Made by a program: the position numbers and the translations under genes. This document shows, one piece after another, positions 35,748 through 48,832 of a DNA stretch of 64,000 nucleotides. The first letter of the stretch is position 1, and the number at the start of each line of letters is the position of its first letter. Below the pieces are notes generated by a model, which ran no database searches, was not told the origin of the DNA, and was given only the letters and a program-made list of their open reading frames with translations. Source of the DNA: Coriaria nepalensis (Eukaryota; Streptophyta; Magnoliopsida; Cucurbitales; Coriariaceae). The stretch spans positions 17,565,209 through 17,629,208 of the forward strand of contig CP114482.1 of the NCBI GenBank assembly GCA_027186245.1, given 5' to 3'.

Positions 35748-36129
35748 AGTTCTGAACGAAAGTCGTGTTTGAAGTGCCAGAAAATAGAATTCTTTCGAAT
35801 TACTTTTAATTGATTTAATGACTAGAGATGACTCAATGACATGATTTTAAGGCTAAACAAACGCATAATTGCCTTCAATATATCAATTGCATGTTTTGCA
35901 CAACAGTCGTGTTCGAAATGTGAAAATTGAAATCGTTTGAATTGATTTCGAATGATTTATTGACTAAAAGTGACTTAATGACATGCTTTTAAGGCAATAC
36001 AGACGCATAGTTTCCATAAAAATATCTAATGCAAATTATGCACGAAAGTCGTGGTTCAAGTACGAAAATAGATTTCGTTAGAATTGCTTTGAAATGATTT
36101 AATTTCTAGAACAGAATCAATGACGTGAT

Positions 36130-36161
36130 TTCAAGGCTAAACAATGGATAGTTTGCTTGAA
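36130..36161. other. Conserved potential hairpin in C2 monomers (representative)
   Basis: The 32-nt segment begins TTCAAGGCTAAAC and ends GTTTGCTTGAA, around an AATGGATA loop. TTCAAG pairs with CTTGAA, and C and AAAC pair with GTTTG, giving 11 base pairs with two single-base bulges. The same segment occurs in nearly every C2 (for example 37,834-37,865) and is lost only in the deleted unit at 52,247. Whether it folds or binds anything is unknown. Confidence 0.7.
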
Positions 36162-36212
36162 TATATCTATTGCAAGTTATGCACAAAAGTCTCGTTTAAA
36201 GAGCAAAAATAG

Positions 36213-36226
36213 AATTCGTTCGAATT
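36213..36226. other. Conserved dyad AATTCGTTCGAATT in D2 monomers (representative)
   Basis: AATTCG and CGAATT form a perfect dyad around a central TT. The left arm lies in an EcoRI site. It is present in most D2 monomers. A1 has the weaker form ATTCGTTCGAC, A2 has AATTCTTTCGAATT and B2 has AATCGTTTGAATT. It sits in the centre of the monomer, where sequence-specific satellite proteins often bind in other systems; binding here is inference only. Confidence 0.65.
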
Positions 36227-37451
36227 GCTTTCAAATGATTTGATGACTAGAAGAGACTCAATGACATGATTTTAAGGCTAAAAGAATGCATAGTTCTCCT
36301 CAATTGTTGAATTGGAAGTTCTGAACGAAAGTCGTGTTTGAAGTGCCAAAAAATAGAATTCTTTCGAATTACTTTTAATTAATTTAATGACTAGAGAAGA
36401 CTCAATGACATGATTTTAAGGCTAAACAAACGCATAATTGCCTTCAATAGATCAATTGCATGTTTTGCACAAAAGTCGTGTTCGAAATGTGAAAATTGAA
36501 ATCGTTTGAATTGATTTCGAATGATTTATTGACTAAAACTGACTCAATGACATGCTTTTAAGGCAATACAGACGCATAGTTTCCATAAAAATATCTAATG
36601 CAAATTATGCACGAAAGTCGTGGTTCAACGAAAATAGATTTCGTTAGAATTGCTTTGAAATGATTTAATTTATAGAAGAGACTCAATGACGTGATTTCAA
36701 GGCTAAACAATGGATAGTTTGCTTGAATATATCTATTGCAAGTTATGAACAAAAGTCTCGTTGAAAGAGCAAAAATAGAATTCATTCGAATTGCTTTCAA
36801 ATGATTTGATGACTATAAGAGACTCAATGACATGATTTTAAGGCTAAAAGAATGCATAGTTCTCCTCAATGGTTGAATTTGAAGTTCTGAACGAAAGTCG
36901 TGTTTGAAGTGCCAAAAAATAGAATTCTTTCGAATTAGTTTTAATTGATTTAATGAGTAGAGAAGACTCAATTACATGATTTTAAGGCTAAACAAACGCA
37001 TAATTTCCTTCAATAGATCAATTTCATGTTTTGCACAAAAGTCGTGTTCGAAATGTGAAAATAGAAATCGTTTGAATTGATTTCGAATGATTTATTGACT
37101 AAAAGTGACTCAATGACATGCTTTTAAGGCAATACAAACGCATAGTTGCCATGAAAATATCTAATGCAAATTATGCACGAAAGTCGTGGTTCAAGTACGA
37201 AAATAGATTTCGTTAGAATTGCTTTGAAATGATTTAATTTCTAGAAGAGACTCAATGACGTGATTTCAAGGCTAAACAGTGGATAGTTTGCTTGAATATA
37301 TCTATTGCAAGTTATGCACAAAAGTCTCGTTTAAAGAGCAAAAATAGAATTCGTTCGAATTGCTTACAAATGATTTGATGACTAGAAGAGACTCAATGAC
37401 ATGATTTTAAGGCTAAAAGAATGCATAGTTCTCCTCAATGGTTGAATTGGA

Positions 37452-38020
37452 AGTTCAGAACGAAAGTCGTGTTTGAAGTGCCAAAAAATAGAATTCTTTC
37501 GAATTACTTTTAATTAATTTAATGACTAGAGAAGACTCAATGACATGATTTTAAGGCTAAACAAACGCATAATTGCCTTCAATAGATCAATTGCATGTTT
37601 TGCACAAAAGTCGTGTTCGAAATGTGAAAATTGAAATCGTTTGAATTGATTTCGAATGATTTATTGACTAAAACTGACTCAATGACATGCTTTTAAGGCA
37701 ATACAGACACATAGTTTCCATAAAAATATCTAATGCAAATTATGCACGAAAGTCGTGGTTCAAGTACGAAAATAGATTTCGTTAGAATTGCTTTGAAATG
37801 ATTTAATTTCTAGAACAGAATCAATGACGTGATTTCAAGGCTAAACAATGGATAGTTTGCTTGAATATATCTATTGCAAGTTATGCACAAAAGTCTCGTT
37901 TAAAGAGCAAAAATAGAATTCGTTCGAATTGCTTTCAAATGATTTGATGACTAGAAGAGACTCAATGACATGATTTTAAGGCTAAAAGAATGCATAGTTC
38001 TCCTCAGTGGTTGAATTGGA
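37452..38020. repeat. Representative array 2 HOR unit (A2-B2-C2-D2, 569 bp)
   Basis: A2 is 37,452-37,594 (143 bp; head AGTTCAGAACGAAAGTCG, then GAATTCTTTCGAATTAC). B2 is 37,595-37,737 (143 bp; head ATGTTTTGCACAAAAGTCG, then AAATCGTTTGAATTGATTTC). C2 is 37,738-37,878 (141 bp; head AATTATGCACGAAAGTCGTG, then GATTTCGTTAGAATTGC and TTTCTAGAACAG). D2 is 37,879-38,020 (142 bp; head AGTTATGCACAAAAGTCTCG, then GAATTCGTTCGAATTGC and a GGTTGAATTGGA tail). All four share AATGATTTRATGACTAGAAG-like and TTTTAAGGCTAAA-like segments with array 1 monomers, so the two families are homologous. D2 looks closest to A1 in its centre. Confidence 0.93.
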
Positions 38021-41000
38021 AGTTCTGAACGAAAGTCGTGTTTGAAGTGCCAAAAAATAGAATTCTTTCGAATTAGTTTTAATTGATTTAATGACTAGAG
38101 AAGACTCAATGACATGATTTTAAGGCTAAACAAACGCATAATTGCTTTCAATAGATCAATTGCATGTTTTGCACAAAAGTCGTGTTTGAAATGCGAAAAT
38201 AGAAATCGTTCGAATTGATTTCGAATGATTTATTGACTAAAAGTGACTCAATGACATGATTTTAAGGTTATACAAACCCGTAGTTCCCGTCAAGAGATCT
38301 AATGCAAATTATGTACGAAAGTCGTGGTTCAAGTACGAAAATAGATTTCGTTAGAATTGCTTTGAAATGATTTAATTTCTACACGAGACTCAATGACGTG
38401 ATTTCAAGGCTAAACAATGGATAGTTTGCCTAAATATATCTATTGCAAATTATGCACAAAAGTCTCGTTTAAAGAGCAAAAATAGAATTCGTTCGAATTG
38501 CTTTCAAATGATTTGATGACTAGAAGAGACTCAATGACATGATTTTAAGGCTAAAGGAATGCATAGTTCTCCTCAATGGTTGAATTGGAAGTTCTGAACG
38601 AAAGTCGTGTTTGAAGTGCCAAAAAATAGAATTCTCCCGAATTACTTTTAATTAATTTAATGACTAGAGAAGACTCAATGACACCATTTTAAGGCTAAAC
38701 AAACCCATAATTGCCTTCAATAGATCAATTGCATGTTTTGCACAAAAGTCGTGTTCGAAATGTGAAAATAGAAATCGTTTGAGTTGATTTCGAATGATTT
38801 ATTGACTAAAAGTGACTCAATGACATGCTTTTAAGGCAATACAAACGCATAGCTGCCATCAAAATATCTAATGCAAATTATGCACGAAAGTCGTGGTTCA
38901 AGTACGAAAATAGATTTCGTTAGAATTGCTTTGAAATGATTTAATTTCTAGAAGAGACTCAATGACGTGATTTCAAGGCTAAACAATGGATAGTTTGCTT
39001 GAATATATCTATTGCAAGTTATGCACAAAAGTCTCGTTTAAAGAGCAAAAATAGAATTCGTTCGAATTGCTTTCAAATGATTTGATGACAAGAAAAGACT
39101 CAATGACATGATTTTAAGGCTAAAAGAATGCATAGTTGTCCTCAATGGTTGAATTTGAAGTTCTGAACGAAAGTCGTGTTTGAAGTGCCAAGAAATAGAA
39201 TTCTTTCGAATTACTTTTAATTAATTTAATGACTAGAGAAGACTCAATGACATGATTTTAAGGCTAAACAAACGCATAATTGCCTTCAATAGATCAATTG
39301 CATGTTTTGCACAAAAGTCGTGTTTGAAATGCGAAAATAGAAATCGTTTGAATTGATTTCGAATGATTTATTGACTAAAAGTGACACAATGACATGATTT
39401 TAAGGCTATACAAACCCGTAGTTGCCATCAAAAGATCTAATGCAAATTATGCAAGAAAGTCGTGGTTCAAGTACGAAAATAGATTTCGTTCGAATTGCTT
39501 TGAAATGATTTAATTTCTAGAAGAGACTCAATGACGTGATTTCAAGGCTAAACAATGGATAGTTTGCTTGAATATATCTATTGCAAGTTATGCACAAAAG
39601 TCTCGTTTAAAGAGCAAAAATAGAATTCATTCGAATTGCTTTCAAATGATTTGATGACTAGAAGAGACTCAATGACGAGATTTTAAGGCTAAAAGAATGG
39701 ATAGTTCTCCTCAATGGTTGAATTGGAAGTTCTGAACGAAAGTCCTATTTGAAGTGCCAAAAAATAGAATTCTCACGAATTACTTTTAATTAATTTAATG
39801 ACTAGAGAAGACTCAATGACACCATTTTAAGGCTAAACAAACGCATAATTGCCTTCAATAGATCAATTGCATGTTTTGCACAAAAGTCGTGTTCGAAATG
39901 TGAAAATAGAAATCGTTTGAGTTGATTTCGAATGATTTATTGACTAAAAGTGACTCAATGATATGCTTTTTAGGGCAATACAAACGCATAGCTGCCATCA
40001 AAATATCTAATGCAAATTATGCACGAAAGTCGTGGTTCAAGTACGAAAATAGATTTTGTTAGAATTGCTTTGAAATGATTTAATTTCTAGAAGAGACTCA
40101 ATGACGTGATTTCAAGGCTAAACAATGGATAGTTTGCTTGAATATATCTATTGCAAGTTATGCACAAAAGTCTCGTTTAAAGAGCAAAAATAGAAGTCGT
40201 TCGAATTGCTTTCAAATGATTTGATGACTAGAAGAGACGCAATGACATGATTTTAAGGCTAAAAGAATGCATAGTTCTCCTCAATGGTTTAATTGGAAGT
40301 TCTGAACGATGGTCGTGTTTGAAGTGCCAAAAATAAGAATTCTTTTGAATTACTTTTAATTAATTTAATGACTAGAGAAGACTCAATGACAAGATTTTAA
40401 GGCTAAACAAACGCATAATTTCCTTCAATAGATCAATTGCATGTTTTGCACAAAAGTCGTGTTCGAAATGTGAAAATAGAAATCGTTTGAGTTGATTTCG
40501 AATGATTTATTGACTAAAAGTGACTCAATGACATGCTTTTTAGGGCAATACAAACGCATAGCTGCCATCAAAATATCTAATGCAAATTATGCACGAAAGT
40601 CGTGGTTCAAGTACGAAAATAGATTTTGTTAGAATTGCTTTGAAATGATTTAATTTCTGGAAGAGAATCAATGACGTGATTTCAAGGCTAAACAATGGAT
40701 AGTTTGCTTGAATATATCTATTGCAAGTTATGCACAAAAGTCTCGTTTAAAGAGCAAAAATAGAATTCATTCGAATTGCTTTCAAATGATTTGATGACTA
40801 GAAGAGACTCAATGACATTATTTTAAGGCTAAAGGAATGCATAGTTCTCCTCAATGGTTGAATTGGAAGTTCTGAACGAAAGTCGTGTTTGAAGTGCCAA
40901 AAAATAGAATTCTCCCGAATTACTTTTAATTAATTTAATGACTAGAGAAGACTCAATGACACCATTTTAAGGTTAAACAAACCCATAATTGCCTTCAATA

Positions 41001-44000
41001 GATCAATTGCATGTTTTGCACAAAAGTCGTGTTCGAAATGTGAAAATAGAAATCGTTTGAGTTGATTTCGAATGATTTATTGACTAAAAGTGACTCAATG
41101 ACATGCTTTTAAGGCAATACAAACGCATAGCTGCCATCAAAATATCTAATGCAAATTATGCACGAAAGTCGTGGTTCAAGTACGAAAATAGAATTCGTTA
41201 GAATTGCTTTGAAATGATTTAATTTCTAGAAAAGACTCAATGACGTGATTTCAAGGCTAAACAATGGATAGTTTGCTTGAATATATCTATTGCAAGTTAT
41301 GCACAAAAGTCTCGTTTAAAGAGCAAAAATAGAATTCGTTCGAATTGCTTTCAAATGATTTGATGACTAGAAGAGACTCAATGACATCATTTTAATGCCA
41401 AAAGAATGCATAGTTCTCCTCAATGGTTCAATTGGAAGTTCTGAACGAAAGTCGTGTTTGAAGTGCCAAAAAATAGAATTCTTTCGAATTACATTTAATT
41501 AATTGAATGACTAGAGAAGACTCAATGACATGATTTTAAGGCTAAACAACGCATAATTGCCTTCAATAGATCAATTGCAGGTTTTGCACAAAAGTCGTGT
41601 TTGAAATGCGAAAATAGAAATCGTTTGAATTGATTTCGAATGATTTATTGACTAAAAGTGACTCAGTGACATGATTTTAAAGCTATACAAACCCATAGTT
41701 GCCATCAAAATATCTAATGCAAATTATGCACGAAAGTCGTGGTTCAAGTACGAAAATAGATTTCGTTAGAATTGCTTTGAAATGATTTAATTTCTAGAAG
41801 AGACTCAATGACGTGATTTCAAGGCTAAACAATGGATAGTTTGCTTGAATATATCTATTGCAAGTTATGCACAAAAGTCCCATTTAAAGAGCAAAAATAG
41901 AATTCGTTCGAATTGCTTTCAAATGATTTGATGACTAGAAGAGACACAATGACATGATTTTAAGGCTAAAAGAATTCATAGTTCCCCTCAATGGTTGAAT
42001 TGGAAGTTCTGAACGAAAGTCGTGTTTGACGTGCCAAAAATAATAATTCTTTCGAATTACTTTTAATTGATTTAATGACTAGAGAAGACTCAATGACATG
42101 ATTTTAAGGCTAAACAAACGCATAATTGCCTTCAATATATCAATTGCATGTTTTGCACAAAAGTCGTGTTTGAAATGCGAAAATAGAAATCGTTTGAATT
42201 GATTTCGAATGATTTATTGACTAAAAGTGACTCAATGACATGATTTTAAAGCTATACAAACATGTAGTTGCCATCAAAATATCTAATGCAAATTATGCAC
42301 GAAAGTCGTGGTTCAAGTACGAAAATAGATTTCGTTAGAATTGCTTTGAAATGATTTAATTTCTAGAAGAGACTCAATGACCTGATTTCAAGGCTAAACA
42401 GTGGATAGTTTGCTTGAATATATCTATTGCAAGTTATGCACAAAAGTCTCGTTTAAAGAGCAAAAATAGAATTCGTTCGAATTGCTTTCAAATGATTTGA
42501 TGACTAGAAGAGACTCAATGACATGATTTTAAGGCTAAAAGAATGCATAGTTCTCCTCAATGGTTGAATTGGAACTTCTGAACGAAAGTCGTGTTTGAAG
42601 TGCCAAAAATAAGAATTCTTTCGAATTACTTTTAATTAATTTAATGACTAGAGAAGACTCAATGACATGATTTTAAGGCTAAACAAACGCATAATTGCCT
42701 TCAATAGATCAATTGCATGTTTTGCACAAAAGTCGTGTTCGAAATGTGAAAATTGAAATCGTTTGAATTGATTTCGAATGATTTATTGACTAAAAGTGAC
42801 TCAATGACATGATTTTAAGGCTATACAAACGCATAGTTGCCATCAAAAGATCTAATGCAAATTATGCAAGAAAGTCGTGGTTCAAGTACGAAAATAGATT
42901 TCGTTCGAATTGCTTTGAAATGATTTAATTTCTAGAAGAGACTCAATGACATGATTTCAAGGCTAAACAATGGATAGTTTGCTTGAATATATCTATTGCA
43001 AGTTATGCACAAAAGTCTCGTTTAAAGAGCAAAAATAGAATTCGTTCGAATTGCTTTCAAATGATTTGATGACTGGAAGAGACACAATCACATGATTTTA
43101 AGGCTAAAAGAATGCATAGTTCTCCTCAATGGTTGAATTGGAAATTCTGAACGAAAGTCGTGTTTGAAGTGCCAAAAAATAGAATTCTTTCGAATTACTT
43201 TTAATTAATTTAATGACTAGAGAAGACTCAATGACATGATTTTAAGGCTAAACAATCGCATAATTGCCTTCAATATATCAATTGCATGTTTTGCACAAAA
43301 GTCGTGTTTGAAATGTGAAAATAGAAATCGTTGGAATTGATTTCGAATGATTTATTGACTAAAAGTGACTCAATGACATGATTTTAAGGCTATACAAACG
43401 CATAGTTGCCGTCAAAAGATCTAATGCAAATTATGCAAGAAAGTCGTGGTTCAAGTACGAAAATAGATTTCGTTCGAATTGCATTGAAATGATTTAATTT
43501 CTAGAAAAGACTCAATGACGTGATTTCAAGGCTAAACAATGGATAGTTTGCTTGAATATATCTATTGCAAGTTATGCACAAAAGTCTCGTTTAAAGAGCA
43601 AAAATAGAATTCGTTCGAATTGCTTTCAAATGATTTGATGACTAGAAGAGACTCAATGACATGATTTTAAGGCCAAAAGAATGCATAGTTCTCCTCAATG
43701 GTTCAATTGGAAGTTCTGAACGAAAGTCGTGTTTGAAGTGCCAAAAAATAGAATTCTTTCGAATTACATTTAATTAATTGAATGACTAGAGAAGACTCAA
43801 TGACATGATTTTAAGGCTAAACAACGCATAATTGCCTTCAATAGATCAATTGCATGTTTTGCACAAAAGTCGTGTTTGAAATGTGAAAATAGAAATCGTT
43901 TGAATTGATTTCGAATGATTTATTGACTAAAAGTGACTCAATGACATGATTTTAAGGCTATACAGACGCATAGTTGCCATCAAAAGATCTAATGCAAATT

Positions 44001-47000
44001 ATGCAAGAAAGTCGTGGTTCAAGTACGAAAATAGATTTCGTTCGAATTGCTTTGAAATGATTTAATTTCTAAAAGAGACTCGATGACGTGATTTCAGGGC
44101 TAAACAATGGATAGTTTGCTTGAATATATCTATTGCAAGTTATGCACAAAGGTCTCGTTTAAAGAGCAAAAATAGAATTCATTCGAATTGCTTTCAAATG
44201 ATTTGATGACTAGAAGAGACACAATGACATAATTTTAAGGCTAAAATAATGCATAGTTCTCCTCAATGGTTGAATTGGAAGTTCTGAACGAAAGTCGTGT
44301 TTGAAGTGCCAAAAAATAGAATTCTTTCGATTACTTTTAATTGATTTAATGACTAGAGAAGACTCAATGACATGATTTTAAGGCTAAACAAATGCATAAT
44401 TATCTTCAATAGATCAATTGCATGTTTTGCACCAAAGTCGTGTTTGAAATGCGAAAATAGAAATCGTTTGAATTGATTTCGAATGATTTATTGACTAAAA
44501 GTGACTCAATGACATAATTTTAAAGCTATACAAACCCGTAGTTGCCATCAAAAATATCTAATGCAAATTATGCACGAAAGTCGTGGTTCAAGTACGAAAA
44601 TAGATTTCGTTAGAATTGCTTTGAAATGATTTAATTTCTAGAAGAGACTCAATGACGTGATTTCAAGGCTAAACAATGGATAGTTTGCTTGAATATATCT
44701 ATTGCAAGTTATGCACAAAAGTCTCGTTTAAAGAGCAAAAATAGAATTCGTTCGAATTGCTTTCAAATGATTTGATGACTAGAAGAGACTCAATGACATG
44801 ATTTTAAGGCTAAAAGAATGCATAGTTCTCCTCAGTGGTTGAATTGGAAGTTCTGAACGAAAGTCGTGTTTGAAGTGCCGAAAAATAGAATTCTTTCGAA
44901 TTACTTTTAATTAATTTAATGACTAGAGAAGACTGAATGACATGATTTTAAGGATAAACAAACACATGATTGCCTTCAATAGATCAATTGCATGTTTTGC
45001 ACAAAAGTCGTGTTCGAAATGTGAAAATTGAAATCGTTTGAATTGATTTCGAATGATGTATTGAGTAAAAGTGAGTCAATGACATGCTTTTAAGGCAATA
45101 CAAACGCATAGTTGCCATCAAAAGATCTAATGCAAATTATGCAAGAAAGTCGTGGTTAAAGTACGAAAATAGATTTCGTTCGAATTGCTTTGAAATGATT
45201 TAATTTCTAGAAGAGACTCGATGACGTGATTTCTGGGCTAAACAATGGATAGTTTGCTTGAATATATCTATTGCAAGTTATGCACAAAAGTCTCGCTTAA
45301 TGAGCAAAAATAGAATTCATTCGAATTGCTTTCAAATGATTTGATGACTAGAAGAAACACAATGACATAATTTTAAGGCTAAAATAATGCATAGTTCTCC
45401 TCAATGGTTGAATTGGAAGTTCTGAACGAAAGTCGTGTTTGAAGTGCCAAAAAATAGAATTCTTTCGATTACTTTTAATTGATTTAGTGACTAGAGAAGA
45501 CTCAATGACATGATTTTAAGGCTAAACAAACGCATAATTTCCTTCAATAGATCAATTGCATGTTTTGCACAAAAGCCGTGTTCGAAATGTGAAAATTGAA
45601 ATCGTTCGAATTGATTTCGAATGATTTATTGACTAAAAGTGACTCAATGACATGCTTTTAAGGCAATACAGACGCAGAGTTTCCATAAAAAAATATCTAA
45701 TGCAAATTATGCACGAAAGTCGTGGTTCAAGTACGAAAACAGATTTCGTCAGAATTGCTTTGAAATGATTTAATTTCTAGAAGAGACTCAATGACGTGAT
45801 TTCAAGGCTAAACAATGGATAGTTTGCTTGAATATATCTATTGCAAGTTATGCACAAAAGTCTCGTTTAAAGAGCAAAAATAGAATTCGTTCGAATTGCT
45901 TTCAAATGATTTGATGACTAGAAGAGACTCAATGACATGATTTTAAGGCTAAAAGAATGCATAGTTCTCTTCAATGGTTGAATTTGAACTTCTGAACGAA
46001 AATCGTGTTTGAAGTGCCAAAAAATAGAATTCTTTCGAATTAGTTTTAATTGATTTAATGACTAGAGAAGACTCAAAGACATGATTTTAAGGCTAAACAA
46101 ACGCATAATTTCCTTCAATAGATCAATTGCATGTTTTGCACAGAAGTCGTGTTCGAAATGTGAAAATTGAAATCGTTCGAATTGATTTCGAATGATTTAT
46201 TGACTAAAAGTGACTCAATGACATTCTTTTAAGGCAATACAAATGCATAGTTGCCATCAAAATATCTAATGCAAATTAGGCACGAAAGTCGTGGTTCAAG
46301 TACGAAAATAGATTTCGTTAGAATTGCTTTGAAATGATTTAATTTCTAGAAGAGACTCAATGACGTGATTTCAAGGCCAAACAATGGATAGTTTGCTTGA
46401 ATATATCTATTGGAAGTTATGCACAAAAGTCTCGTTGAAAGAGCAAAAATAGAATTCGTTCGAATTGCTTTCAAATGATTTGATTACTAGAAGAGACTCA
46501 ATGACATGATTTTAACGCTAAAAGAATACATAGTTCTCCTCAATGGTTGAATTGGAAGTTTTGAACGAAAGTCGTGTTTGAAGTGCCAAAAAATAGAATT
46601 CTTTCGAATTAGTTTTAATTGATTTAATGACTAGAGAAGACTCAAAGACATGATTTTAAGGCTAAACAAACGCATAATTTCCTTCAATAGATCAATTGCA
46701 TGTTTTGCACAGAAGTCGTGTTCGAAATGTGAAAATTGAAATCGTTTGAATTGATTTCGAATGATTTATTGACTCAAAGTGACTCAATGACATGATTTTA
46801 AGGCTATACAAAGGCATAGTTGCCATCAAAAGATCTAATGCAAATTATGCACGAAAGTCGTGATTCAAGTACGAAAATAGATTTCGTTAGAATTGCTTTG
46901 AAATGATTTAATTTCTAGAAGAGACTCAATGACGTGATTTCAAGGCTAAACAATGGATAGTTTGCTTGAATATATCTATTGCAAGTTATGCACAAAAGTC

Positions 47001-47694
47001 TCGTTTAAAGAGCAAAAATAGAATTCGTTCGAATTGCTTTCAAATGATTTGATGACTAGAAGAGACTCAGTGACATGATTTTAAGGCTAAAAGAATCCAT
47101 AGTTGTCCTAAATGGTCGAATTTGAAGTTCTGAACGAAAGTCATGTTTGAAGTGCCAAAAAATTGAATTCTTTCGAATTACTTTTAATTGATTTAATGAC
47201 TAGAGAAGACTCAATGACACGATTTTAAGGCTAAACAAATGCATAATTTCCTTCAATAGATCAATTGCATGTTTTGCACAAAAGTCGTGTTCGAAATGTG
47301 AAAATTTAAATTGTTTGAATTGATTTCGAATGATTTATTGACTAAAAGTGACTCAATGACATGCTTTTAAGGCAATACAGACGCATAGCTTCCATAAAAA
47401 TATCTAATGCAAATTATGTACGAAACTCGTGGTTCAAGTACGAAAATAGATTTCGTTAGAATTGCTTTGAAATCATTTAATTTCTAGAAGAGACTCAATG
47501 ACGTGATTTCAAGGCTAAACAGTGGATAGTTTGCTTGAATATATCTATTGCAAGATATGCACAAAAGTCTCGTTTAAAGAGCAAAAATAGAATTCGTTCG
47601 AATTGCTTTTAAATGATTTGATGACTAGAAGAGACTCAATGACATGATTTTAAGGCTAAAAGAATGCATAGTTCTCCTCAATGGTTGAATTGGA

Positions 47695-48832
47695 AGTTCT
47701 GAACGAAAGTCGTGTTTGAAGTGCCAAAAAATAGAATTCTTTCGAATTAGTTTTAATTGATTTAATGACTAGACAAGACTCAATGACATGATTTTAAGGC
47801 TAAACAAACGCATAATTGCCTTCAATAGATCAATTGCATGTTTTGCACAAAAGTCGTGTTTGAAATGCGAAAATAGAAATCTTTTGAATTCATTTCGAAT
47901 GATTTATTGACTAAAAGTGACTCAATGACATGCTTTTAAGGCAATACAGACGCATAGTTTCCATAAAAATATCTAATGCAAATTATGCACGAAAGTCGTG
48001 GTTCAATTATGAAAATAGATTTTGTTAGAATTGCTTTGAAATGATTTAATTTCTAGAAGAGACTCAATGACGTGATTTCATGGCTAAACAATGGATAGTT
48101 TGCTTGAATATATCTATTGGAAGTTATGCACAAAAGTCTCGTTTAAAGAGCAAAAATAGAATTCGTTCGAATTGCTTTCAAATGATTTGATGACTAGAAG
48201 AGACTCAATGACATGATTTTAAGGTTAAAAGAATGCATAGTTCTCCTCAATGGTTGAATTCGAAGTTCTGAACGAAAGTCGTGTTTGAAGTGCCAAAAAA
48301 TAGAATTCTTTCGAATTACTTTTAATTAATTTAATGACAAGAGAAGACTCAAAGACATGATTTTAAGGCTAAACAAATGCATAATTTCCTTCAATAGATC
48401 AATTGCATGTTTTGCACAAAAGTCGTGTTCGAAATGTGAAAATTGAAAGCGTTCGAATTGATTTCGAATGATTTATTGACTAAAAGTGACTCAATGACAT
48501 GCTTTTAAGGCAATACAGACGCATAGTTTCCATAAAAATATCTTATGCAAATTATGCACGAAAGTCGTGGTTCAAGTACGAAAATAGATTTCGTTAGAAT
48601 TGCTTTGAAATGATTTAATTTCTAGAAGAGACTCAATGACGTGATTTCAAGGCTAAACAATGGATAGTTTGCTTGAATATATCTATTGCAAGTTATGCAC
48701 AAAAGTCTCGTTTAAAGAGCAAAAATAGAATTCGTTCGAATTGCTTTCAAATGATTTGATGACTAGAAGAGACTCAATGACATGATTTTAAGGCTAAAAG
48801 AATGCATAGTTCTCCTCAATGGTTGAATTGGA
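47695..48832. repeat. 1,138-bp duplication, copy 1 (unit types x-y)
   Basis: Two units: x at 47,695 (GACTAGACAAGACTC, AAATCTTTTGAATTCATTTC, TTCAATTATGAAAATAG, TTTCATGGCTAAAC, CTATTGGAAG) and y at 48,264 (GAATTCGAAGTTCTG, GACAAGAGAAGACTCAAAGAC, GAAAGCGTTCG, AATATCTTATGC). The pair is repeated immediately downstream with all marks. Confidence 0.93.

Larger units (their letters stand above)
35748..47694. repeat. Array 2 zone I: twenty-one heterogeneous 569-bp units
   Basis: A2 starts are 35,748, 36,317, 36,883, 37,452, 38,021, 38,590, 39,159, 39,728, 40,298, 40,868, 41,437, 42,005, 42,574, 43,143, 43,712, 44,280, 44,849, 45,418, 45,988, 46,557 and 47,126. The 36,317 unit is 3 bp short (GGTTCAACGAAAATAG in C2). 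Units near 39,728 and 40,298 have an extra T (GCTTTTTAGGGCAATAC). Units 41,437 and 43,712 lack one A (AAACAACGCATAATT). The two B2 haplotypes alternate irregularly here. Confidence 0.93.

Noticed and set aside
35700..35760. Transposon insertion or target-site duplication at the array border
   Set aside because: Both sides are satellite, orientation is unchanged, and there are no terminal inverted repeats or duplicated target. The only shared sequence is the 5-bp GAATT at the joint.
36558..36800. Minus-strand open frames of 65-80 codons in array 2 (also 40,540-40,737, 56,442-56,639 and 58,718-58,915)
   Set aside because: They run across B2, C2 and D2 in a few units where single-base indels open the frame; the great majority of units are closed. 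569 is not a multiple of three. Cysteine- and isoleucine-rich peptides of this kind are normal for AT-rich repeats.
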